A stretch of 15,035 nucleotides of DNA from Firmicutes bacterium UBA2530 (GTDB taxonomy: Bacteria; Bacillota; Clostridia; Tissierellales; Sedimentibacteraceae): positions 140,458 to 155,492 of the forward strand of contig DDNC01000015.1 of NCBI GenBank assembly GCA_002340985.1. The letters run 5' to 3'. Position numbers and translations under genes: made by a program. The notes under the pieces were generated by a model, which saw only the letters and a list, made by a program, of their open reading frames with translations, ran no database searches and was not told where the DNA came from. This document shows positions 5,477 through 12,254 of this stretch, piece by piece; position 1 is the stretch's first letter; the number at the start of each line of letters is the position of its first letter.

Positions 5477-5603
5477 TTCACGAATTTTCGTAAATCTTAA
5501 TTATATTATATACGAATATCCGTGAATGTCAATATGTATTTCTGAATTTTCGTAAATTGTTTTATTTATGATTTTTCGTAAAAACTTCTTGATTTTTCGT
5601 AAA
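5477..5603. promoter_or_regulatory. Five-site operator region of the lysogeny switch
   Basis: Five 18-base sites fit TTYACGAA-NN-TTCGTRAA. O1 5477-5494 (TTCACGAATTTTCGTAAA), O2 5509-5526 (TATACGAATATCCGTGAA), O3 5539-5556, O4 5565-5582 and O5 5586-5603. The TTCGTAAA half is exact in four sites and TCCGTGAA in O2. The other half decays from O1 and O2 to O5. Centre spacings are 32, 30, 26 and 21 bases. O2 fills the spacer of the leftward promoter, O1 lies just after its start site, and O5 covers the -35 of the rightward promoter. The expected binders are the repressor at 5652-5984 and the Cro-like protein. Confidence 0.8.
5505..5532 (-). promoter_or_regulatory. Leftward early promoter (drives cro-like operon)
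   Basis: On the - strand, -35 TTGACA (5527-5532), a 16-base spacer and -10 TATAAT (5505-5510): both boxes are perfect consensus. The spacer is almost exactly operator O2, so repressor binding would block RNA polymerase. Transcription should start near 5498. Confidence 0.82.
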
Positions 5604-5617
5604 TTGTATATTACAAT
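5589..5617 (+). promoter_or_regulatory. Rightward promoter of the repressor gene
   Basis: -35 TTGATT (5589-5594), a 17-base spacer and -10 TACAAT (5612-5617), with a start near 5624 and the GTG of the repressor at 5652. The -35 box lies inside operator O5, which suggests autoregulation or repression by Cro. Confidence 0.68.
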
Positions 5618-5651
5618 ATGAATGTAATTAAATTTCGGGAGGAATAGTACA

Positions 5652-5984
5652 GTGTCAGTAGAATTAGAATTGAAGGATTTAATTTTAGAAAGATACAAAA
5701 GCTTAAGAGAGTTCGCAATAAAAATAGACATGCCGTATTCAACCGTTGACACAATACTAAAAAGAGGGGTGGATAAGGCAAACATTGTTAATATCATAAG
5801 GATCTGTAAAGAATTAAGCATAGATGCTGAAGCTCTTGGAGAAGGAAGAATTGAGTATAAGGAAATCAATAACGAAATACACACCATAGCAGCACACCAC
5901 GACGGAGAAGAATGGACAGAAGAGGAACTTGAGGATATAGAAAATTTTAAAAAATATGTCTTAAGCAAAAGGAATAAGAAATAA
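5652..5984 (+). CDS. CI/ImmR-like XRE-family phage repressor (110 aa)
   Basis: Start GTG at 5652 with GGGAGG 9 bases upstream. Residues about 5-65 form an HTH_XRE domain (LREFAIKIDMPYSTVDTILK, with the recognition helix around PYSTVDTILKRG). The C-terminal part (HTIAAHHDGEEWTEEELEDI) is a short acidic helical tail typical of clostridial phage repressors. It has no S24 peptidase domain, so RecA-stimulated self-cleavage is not expected. Release of repression would depend on the ImmA-like protein next to it or on the antirepressor at 3667-4467. It is the first gene of the + strand lysogeny operon and is followed by the ImmA-like gene after 19 bases. Confidence 0.85.
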   Translation: MSVELELKDLILERYKSLREFAIKIDMPYSTVDTILKRGVDKANIVNIIRICKELSIDAEALGEGRIEYKEINNEIHTIAAHHDGEEWTEEELEDIENFKKYVLSKRNKK

Positions 5985-6003
5985 CTTCTCGGGGAGGACA
6001 ACT

Positions 6004-6474
6004 ATGACAGCATACGAAGAGCTGTTGCAGGAAGCAGAAGATAACAATATTGAAGTGATAGAATTTACATTCCGCGGCGCCAATAAAGGTATGTATGCAG
6101 ACAGTGTTATTGCTATTAGGAAGGATATAGAAACGACCACAGAAAAGAAATGCATCTTGTGCGAAGAGCTGGAACATTCCTATACAACAGTAGGTAACAT
6201 TACAGACTTGAAACCTGTCCAAAATCGCAAGCAGGAGCAAATAGCAAGGAATCGCTCATACGAAAGATTAATTCCCTTAAAATTGATTATAAAGGCATCT
6301 ATAGAATGTTGCACAAACTTACATGAACTTGCTGAATACATAGATGTTACAGAGAATTTTTTAAGAGAAGCACTTGAATATTATCAAGGCAAATACGGTC
6401 TTTACAAAGAAGTGGACAACTACTGCATATACTTTTCACCATTGACCGTTTGTAAATATGAATATAAAAAATAG
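6004..6474 (+). CDS. ImmA/IrrE-like (DUF955) protein, partner of the repressor
   Basis: 156 aa, ATG preceded by GGGGAGGA. The domain order fits phage ImmA-like proteins: MYADSVIAIRKDIETTTEKK leads into the metal-site helix CEELEHSYTTVGNI (53-66), then NRKQEQIARNRSYERLIPL, and a C-terminal HTH-like segment LHELAEYIDVTENFLREALE. In ImmA of ICEBs1 this family is a zinc protease that cuts the ImmR repressor, using HExxH. Here the motif reads EELEH: the first His is Glu, which I recall as common in the phage subfamily (EELGH), and the usual Gly is also Glu. Catalysis is therefore uncertain. Pairing with the adjacent repressor is inferred from gene order. Confidence 0.75.
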   Translation: MTAYEELLQEAEDNNIEVIEFTFRGANKGMYADSVIAIRKDIETTTEKKCILCEELEHSYTTVGNITDLKPVQNRKQEQIARNRSYERLIPLKLIIKASIECCTNLHELAEYIDVTENFLREALEYYQGKYGLYKEVDNYCIYFSPLTVCKYEYKK

Positions 6475-6560
6475 CACCCGGTACTACCAATACCAGGTAC
6501 TATTCAGATACATCTTGCCACAAAGGACAAATGCGTTCCAGACACTGATATTATACCGCA

Positions 6561-6591
6561 TAATCCTTTGTGCATGCAAGGATTATTTTTT
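6561..6591 (+). terminator. Intrinsic terminator between the ImmA-like gene and integrase
   Basis: TAATCCTT pairs with AAGGATTA (8 bp) across a 9-base loop containing TGCATG, followed by six T (6586-6591). The stem is AT-rich, so strength is moderate. It lies before the likely integrase start and would limit readthrough from the repressor operon. An upstream CACAAAGGA (6519-6527) is complementary to TCCTTTGTG (6564-6572) and could form a competing stem. Confidence 0.5.
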
Positions 6592-6615
6592 ATACCTAAA
6601 AAGGCGGTGAGTATC

Positions 6616-7662
6616 ATTAAGAACCCAAACGGCTACGGAAGCGTAGTGAAACTAAGCGGAAACAGAAGACGCCCATACATGGCAAGAATTACCCAAGGAT
6701 TTGATGAAAGAGGTTACCCTATATACAAGCCTCTCGGATACTACGAAGAGCAAACACAGGGCCTACTGGCCTTAGCAAAGTACAACGACTGCCCATATGA
6801 TATAGATTTATCCCGAAGTACTTTTGAAGGAATATATGCTATTTGGTTTGAAGAGAAATTCTCAGAGAAGACAAAAGAAAACCAGAGCAGCAGGAGTTGT
6901 TATAGTGCTGCATATAAAAAGTGCGTAACTATTTACAAAATCAGATTTACAGAGCTGAGAAAATATCACCTGCAAAATGTGATTGATAAGTGCGACAAGG
7001 GGTATGCTACTAAGGAACAGATAAAAAACTTATTCTCTCAGTTATATGCTTTTGCAATGGAAAATGATATTGTTCATAAAGATTATTCAAAGTTTGTAAA
7101 ACTTGGCAAAGAAACAGAGGTTAAAAAGAAAAATCCATTTACACAAGCGGAAATTGAGTTACTGTGGGATAATGTCCATATTCCGTATGTTGACACAATA
7201 TTAATATACTATTATACAGGCTTAAGACTTAGTGAGCTTTTGCAGATGGAAAATGTAAATGTTGATTTAGATGAAAAGCTTCTACAAGGCGGACTCAAAA
7301 CTGAAGCCGGCAGGGATAGAATTGTTCCTATCCATCCGCGGATATTTAACCTCATTAAGAAACGCTATTCCGATAAGCACCCGTATTTAATTCAGAGTTG
7401 GAGAAAGACAACTAAGTTAGGCATAATGCCAATGTCGAAGAAAGATTATTATGATGAATTTTATTCTATAATGAATCAATTCAGTATGGTGCATACGCCT
7501 CATGACTGTCGGCATGCTTTTATAACAGAACTTGACAACGCAGGAGCTAATAGTACAGCAGTTAAACGCATTGTAGGGCACGCCTCAAAGGGTGTAACTG
7601 AAAAAACATACACTCATAAAGACATTGAACAGCTGCGAAAAACGATTGAATTATTAAAATAA
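6616..7662 (+). CDS. int: Tyrosine recombinase, phage integrase
   Basis: Catalyses integration and excision. From the putative ATT start it is 348 aa. The N-terminal residues (KNPNGYGSVVKLSGNRRRPY, then MARITQGFDERGY) match the AP2-like arm-DNA-binding domain. A core-binding SAM-like region follows, then the catalytic domain with the full set in order: Arg in YYYTGLRLSEL, Lys in GGLKTEAGRDR, HxxR in PHDCRHAF, His in VGHAS, and Tyr in EKTYTH about 16 residues from the end. Start choice is difficult. The homology-based start is ATT at 6616, after a degraded GGCGGTGAG ribosome site. The frame is open upstream to TTG 6568, with GTG 6607 and ATG 6574 in frame, but none has a good ribosome site. 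The gene is at the right end of the prophage, pointing towards the attachment junction. Confidence 0.87.
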   Translation: MKNPNGYGSVVKLSGNRRRPYMARITQGFDERGYPIYKPLGYYEEQTQGLLALAKYNDCPYDIDLSRSTFEGIYAIWFEEKFSEKTKENQSSRSCYSAAYKKCVTIYKIRFTELRKYHLQNVIDKCDKGYATKEQIKNLFSQLYAFAMENDIVHKDYSKFVKLGKETEVKKKNPFTQAEIELLWDNVHIPYVDTILIYYYTGLRLSELLQMENVNVDLDEKLLQGGLKTEAGRDRIVPIHPRIFNLIKKRYSDKHPYLIQSWRKTTKLGIMPMSKKDYYDEFYSIMNQFSMVHTPHDCRHAFITELDNAGANSTAVKRIVGHASKGVTEKTYTHKDIEQLRKTIELLK

Positions 7663-7876
7663 CCACGTTACTATCTTGTTACTAATTGGTGTGAAAAATC
7701 ATAATTTGCAGAATACGTAAACGGCTAAAATTAGCCAAGGCATTGAAATTACAATATCTAAAATTCACGAAAAGTTAAGTTGATTTTAAGGATTAAAGTG
7801 ATATAATATCGATAATTACATTAATGATATCTTTATTTAGGAGAATATTCAGTGCCGATAGGCGATGGGGGACAAA
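7663..7876. other. Prophage-chromosome junction region (att site not resolved)
   Basis: Noncoding stretch between the integrase stop and the activase gene. It should contain one attachment site, but the core cannot be named without the other prophage end. There is no tRNA 3' end here, so insertion seems intergenic. Visible elements are a 7-base direct repeat GTTACTA spaced by 4 bases just after the integrase stop, a palindrome GGCTAA-AA-TTAGCC (7723-7736) and the activase promoter (7780-7807). Confidence 0.5.
7780..7807 (+). promoter_or_regulatory. Promoter of the activase-like gene
   Basis: -35 TTGATT (7780-7785), a 16-base spacer and -10 TATAAT (7802-7807) with a TG one base before the -10 (extended -10). 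Transcription should start near 7814, leaving a leader of about 63 bases before the ATG at 7877. Confidence 0.75.
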
Positions 7877-10800
7877 ATGCAAAGTTACTTGGTAGGACTT
7901 GATATAGGGTCTACTACAGTAAAAATAGCTGTAATAGACGATAAAGGGAATTTAATTCATAAGCAATACGAAAGACATTATTCAGATATACACAATACCG
8001 TAAGAGAAATTATTAAAAACTCAGCCGAAAAGCTTAGGAACCGATTTATAAAAATCAGTGTTACGGGCTCAGGCGCTATTGATGTATCTAAATATTTAGG
8101 AATAGATTTTGTTCAGGAGGTCACAGCATCCACTTATGCAATAGAAAAATACATTCCTTATACAGACGTTGTCATTGAGCTAGGCGGAGAGGATGCCAAA
8201 ATAACATACCTTTCGGGAAATCTTGAACAGCGTATGAACGGCTCATGCGCCGGAGGTACGGGAGCCTTCATAGATCAAATGGCTGTTCTGATGAAAACAG
8301 ATGCTGCAGGTTTAAATGAGTTGTCCAAAAATCACAGCATCATTTATCCTATTGCTTCAAGATGCGGAGTTTTTGCAAAATCCGACATTCAACCTCTTTT
8401 AAATGAAGGCGCAAGAAAGGAAGATATTGCGGCCTCAATTTTTCAAGCGGTGGTAAATCAAACAATCAGTGGATTGGCTCAGGGCAGACCAATTAAAGGA
8501 AATGTTGCATTTTTGGGGGGGCCCTTATTTTTCTTATCAGAACTAAGAGAAAGATTTAAAGAGACCCTTAATTTAGATGATAAAAGTTCAGTATGCCCCG
8601 AGGACGCAAACTACTATGTGGCTATTGGGGCGGCATTGATGGCAGATGAGTGTGCCGCAATAAACTTTAATGAATTTTATGACAAAATGAAAAATACTCT
8701 AAAAAGTTCTTCCATCAATTATCGAAAAAAAGAACTTGAACCATTATTTGAAAACAAAGAAGAATACGATGTTTTCCTTGAAAGACACAGTCAACACAAC
8801 GCAAAACGAAAAAATATAAATGATTATTCAGGTTCAGCATTTTTGGGCATTGATGCAGGCTCTACCACAACAAAGCTTGTTCTTATTACACAAGAAGGAG
8901 AAATACTGTATTCATACTATGCAAGCAACGCAGGCAGCCCGCTGAATTCAGCAATTTCAGCAGTGAAAGAGCTTTATTCGAATATGCACAAAAATATTAA
9001 GATTGCTTACACTGCCGTTACAGGATATGGAGAGCATCTGCTGAAGGCCGCATTGAATGTGGACATAGGTGAAATTGAAACAGTAGCTCATTACAAGGCG
9101 GCTGACTTCTTTTTAAACGGCGTGGATTTCATTATAGATATCGGCGGACAGGATATGAAAAGCATGATTGTTAAAGATGGTGTAATTGACTCAATTATGC
9201 TGAATGAAGCATGCTCTTCAGGCTGTGGGTCCTTTATTGAAACCTTTGCCAAGTCATTGGATATGACTGTACATGATTTTGCCGAAGAAGCAATCCTTTC
9301 TCCTCAACCTGTAGACCTTGGTACAAGATGCACGGTTTTTATGAACTCCAAGGTAAAGCAGGCTCAGAGAGAAGGTGCCACATTAAGTGACATATCCGCG
9401 GGTATTTCATACTCTGTTATTAAAAATGCCTTGTTTAAGGTTATCAGATTAAAATCTCTGGACTCCATAGGAGAAAAAGTTGTCGTTCAGGGAGGAACAT
9501 TTTATAATAATTCTGTTTTAAGAGCATTTGAGCTCATAACAGGAAAAGAGGTCGTAAGGCCGGATATCGCAGGAACTATGGGAGCCTTTGGTGCCGCCAT
9601 TATTGCAAAAAATAAATATGACGGGAAAGAAAGCTCGTTTGTAAGCGAAGATGCCATTGAAAAATTTTCATTTGAAACGACCCTGGAACGTTGCGGCCTA
9701 TGCACAAATAACTGTCTGCTGACAATCAATAAATTTTCTGACAACAGATACTTTGTTTCCGGCAACCGCTGTGAGCGTGGAGCGGAAAAATATATTGATG
9801 TTGAAAAAAAGGAATCTCTTCCTAACCTTTATAAATATAAATACCGCAGGGTATTTGACTACAATCCATTGAACATGAAAGAAGCGAAGAGGGGCCTTAT
9901 AGGTATACCGAGAGTATTAAACATGTATGAGGACTATCCATTTTGGTTTACCTTTTTCACAGACTTGGGATACAGAGTAGTTCTTTCAGGCGTGTCAAGC
10001 AAAAAAATATATGAGTTAGGCATGGGAACAATTCCTTCTGAGTCTGTATGCTATCCCGGTAAAATTACTCATGGACATATAACTGATCTTGTAAACAAAA
10101 AAGTCCCTAAGATATTTTATCCTTGCATTGCATACAACATTAAGGAAGATGAACAAGCAGGCAATCACTTTAACTGCCCCGTTGTTGTTTCTTACCCTGA
10201 ATCTATCGAAGCAAATGTTGACTTAAAGGATGTTAAGTTCTATAAGCCGTTTCTTACCTTGAATGACAAGGAAAGACTTATTGATAAGCTGTACCGTGAG
10301 CTTAGCTTTGAAGAAAACCTCACATTTGAAGAAATCCGTGATGCTGCCGAAAAGGCATACAAAGAACTGTATTCTTACAAACAGGATATTAAGGGCGAAG
10401 GCACCAAGGCGATTGAATATATTAAGAAAAACAACAAAAAAGGTATTGTATTGGCAGGGAGACCCTATCACGTTGATCCGGAAATTAATCATGGTATACC
10501 GGAAATGCTTGAAAGCTATGGATTAGTTGTTATTTCAGAGGATGCCCTTGAAAATGAATACCCCATAGAACGACCTCTGAGAGTAATCGACCAATGGGCT
10601 TACCACACAAGGCTCTATGCTGCTGCGACATATGTTTCAAACACGGACTTCCTTGAACTTGTTCAGCTTAACTCATTCGGCTGCGGCCTTGATGCCGTGA
10701 CTACAGATCAAGTAAGTGAAATATTGCAGAAAAATAATAAAATATATACAGTAATTAAAATAGATGAAATAACAAATTTAGGAGCTATAAGAATCCGAAT

Positions 10801-12199
10801 CCGCTCTCTTTTTGCTTCTATGGAAGAACGGGACAAAATAGGAGTTTTGCACAGACCGATTGAAGATAATGCATCTTGCACTGTTTTTACAAAAGAAATG
10901 AAAAAGAATCATACCATACTGATTCCTCAGATGTCGCCAATACACTTTCAATTTATTGAGACAGCGGCAAAAATGTCCGGATATAATGCTGTAGTTCTGC
11001 CTGCTGTTGATAAACAGGCAGTTGACGTTGGGCTTAAGGTTGTTAACAACGATGCATGCTACCCTTCTATTGTTGTTGTCGGTCAACTTATAAATGCATT
11101 GGAATCAGGAAAATATGACCTGGATAACGTATCATTGATGATATCACAGACAGGCGGCGGATGCCGTGCCACAAATTATATAGGATTCATCAGAAAAGCC
11201 CTTAAAGACTCCGGATACGGCAATATCCCCGTTATATCATTTAATATGGTCGGACTTGAAAAGCAACCGGGGTTTAAGCTTACTATTCCGTTTATCAACA
11301 GGCTTATAATGGGCCTGGTTATTGGAGATACGCTGATGCGTGCAACCTACAGAACAAGGCCCTATGAGAAAAAGAATGGCTCTGTAAATGAGCTCCTTGA
11401 AAGATGGGTCGAAAAATGCCACAAGATAGTTGAATCAGGGAATTTTCTGAAGTATAAACAGGCAATAAAAGATATAGTATCTGATTTTGATAACCTTGAG
11501 CTAAATGAAGATATACGAAAACCAAAGGTTGGTATTGTAGGCGAAATTCTTGTTAAGTTTCACCCCAATGCAAACAACGATATATTTTCGTTGCTGGAAG
11601 AAGAGGGTACAGAAGTTGTTGTTCCTGACCTGCTGGATTTCTTCTCCTACAGCTCGCTTAATGGGGTTATAAAATATGATGAATTGCTGACCGGATCTCG
11701 AAAAAGTAAAGCTGTAAATGGTATGGCTGTAAATGTAATCGACCTTTATAAAAAGCCAAGTGTTGATGCATTCAAAAATTCTAAAAGATTTACGACTCCT
11801 GCCAATATCAAGGAAATAGCATTAAAAGCTAAAAACTTCCTATCTCTTGCAAATCAGTCCGGTGAAGGATGGTTTTTAACAGGAGAAATGGTTGAACTTT
11901 TGGACTCCGGCGTTGACAACATATTGTGCCTTCAGCCCTTTGCTTGTCTGCCAAATCATATAACGGGCAAAGGCATGATTAAAAAGCTTAAGCACGCATA
12001 TCCTTTGTCGAACATTGTGCCCATTGATTTTGACGCAGGAATAAGCGAAGTCAATCAAATAAACAGAATAAAACTAATGCTTACAAACGCACACAGAAAC
12101 ATGAAGATGAATCGTAGCGAAGAATCGACAAATTCATTTGATGTTGAAGAAGAAATACCTTCTTTCAATTTTGAAGGCATGAGCGAACAGGAAGTATAA
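7877..12199 (+). CDS. Large fused 2-hydroxyacyl-CoA dehydratase activase-related protein
   Basis: 1,440 aa from the ATG at 7877, which has GGGGGA about 5 bases upstream; the ATG at 7865 lacks a site. Two BcrAD/BadFG ATPase domains of the HgdC type come first: residues about 1-265 (GLDIGSTT near 7-14, GSCAGGTGAF with C124, SRCGVF with C163) and about 320-578 (GIDAGSTTTK, NEACSSGCGSF with C446 and C450, GTRCTVF with C485). In HgdC the two equivalent Cys bind a 4Fe-4S cluster between two subunits; here both halves carry them in one chain. Next is CxxCxxxC...C (C606, C609, C613, C632), the DUF2229 region (SESVCYPGKITHGH), and a C-terminal HgdB-like region (NNDACYPSIVVVG, TGGGCRATNY, CLQPFACLPNHI). 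Length fits the known fused family. Exact substrate is unknown; no dehydratase subunits are adjacent. ATP-driven low-potential electron transfer is inferred. Confidence 0.88.
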   Translation: MQSYLVGLDIGSTTVKIAVIDDKGNLIHKQYERHYSDIHNTVREIIKNSAEKLRNRFIKISVTGSGAIDVSKYLGIDFVQEVTASTYAIEKYIPYTDVVIELGGEDAKITYLSGNLEQRMNGSCAGGTGAFIDQMAVLMKTDAAGLNELSKNHSIIYPIASRCGVFAKSDIQPLLNEGARKEDIAASIFQAVVNQTISGLAQGRPIKGNVAFLGGPLFFLSELRERFKETLNLDDKSSVCPEDANYYVAIGAALMADECAAINFNEFYDKMKNTLKSSSINYRKKELEPLFENKEEYDVFLERHSQHNAKRKNINDYSGSAFLGIDAGSTTTKLVLITQEGEILYSYYASNAGSPLNSAISAVKELYSNMHKNIKIAYTAVTGYGEHLLKAALNVDIGEIETVAHYKAADFFLNGVDFIIDIGGQDMKSMIVKDGVIDSIMLNEACSSGCGSFIETFAKSLDMTVHDFAEEAILSPQPVDLGTRCTVFMNSKVKQAQREGATLSDISAGISYSVIKNALFKVIRLKSLDSIGEKVVVQGGTFYNNSVLRAFELITGKEVVRPDIAGTMGAFGAAIIAKNKYDGKESSFVSEDAIEKFSFETTLERCGLCTNNCLLTINKFSDNRYFVSGNRCERGAEKYIDVEKKESLPNLYKYKYRRVFDYNPLNMKEAKRGLIGIPRVLNMYEDYPFWFTFFTDLGYRVVLSGVSSKKIYELGMGTIPSESVCYPGKITHGHITDLVNKKVPKIFYPCIAYNIKEDEQAGNHFNCPVVVSYPESIEANVDLKDVKFYKPFLTLNDKERLIDKLYRELSFEENLTFEEIRDAAEKAYKELYSYKQDIKGEGTKAIEYIKKNNKKGIVLAGRPYHVDPEINHGIPEMLESYGLVVISEDALENEYPIERPLRVIDQWAYHTRLYAAATYVSNTDFLELVQLNSFGCGLDAVTTDQVSEILQKNNKIYTVIKIDEITNLGAIRIRIRSLFASMEERDKIGVLHRPIEDNASCTVFTKEMKKNHTILIPQMSPIHFQFIETAAKMSGYNAVVLPAVDKQAVDVGLKVVNNDACYPSIVVVGQLINALESGKYDLDNVSLMISQTGGGCRATNYIGFIRKALKDSGYGNIPVISFNMVGLEKQPGFKLTIPFINRLIMGLVIGDTLMRATYRTRPYEKKNGSVNELLERWVEKCHKIVESGNFLKYKQAIKDIVSDFDNLELNEDIRKPKVGIVGEILVKFHPNANNDIFSLLEEEGTEVVVPDLLDFFSYSSLNGVIKYDELLTGSRKSKAVNGMAVNVIDLYKKPSVDAFKNSKRFTTPANIKEIALKAKNFLSLANQSGEGWFLTGEMVELLDSGVDNILCLQPFACLPNHITGKGMIKKLKHAYPLSNIVPIDFDAGISEVNQINRIKLMLTNAHRNMKMNRSEESTNSFDVEEEIPSFNFEGMSEQEV

Positions 12200-12200
12200 A

Positions 12201-12243
12201 AAAATAAGGCATCTTCAGATATCTTCGGATGCCTTATTTTTTT
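12201..12243. terminator. Bidirectional intrinsic terminator between activase and rocD
   Basis: A perfect 13-bp inverted repeat, AAAATAAGGCATC (12201-12213) with GATGCCTTATTTT (12228-12240), 14-base loop. A-runs precede it and T-runs follow it on both strands. It starts 2 bases after the activase stop and ends about 12 bases from the rocD stop, so it serves both convergent genes. Confidence 0.88.
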
Positions 12244-12254
12244 ATGTCCTATCC

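Noticed and set aside
5477..5603. Reading the repeated TTCGTAAA units as a CRISPR array or iterons
   Set aside because: The units are 18-bp partial palindromes placed on promoters, with irregular short spacing and no spacer-repeat pattern; operators fit better. No cas or replication gene is adjacent.
5501..6001. Long - strand frame across the repressor gene and operators
   Set aside because: It is a shadow of the repressor gene and covers the operator region; the translation is Ser/Leu-rich with no recognisable family.
7663..7780. Naming an attachment core sequence
   Set aside because: Only one prophage end is in the window, so the direct repeat that defines the core cannot be seen.
7434..12012. 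Two TGTCGAA sequences (near 7434 and 12005) resembling Spo0A boxes
   Set aside because: Both lie inside coding sequence, and about two matches to a 7-base word are expected by chance on both strands of 15 kb. There is no link to the Spo0A-like gene.
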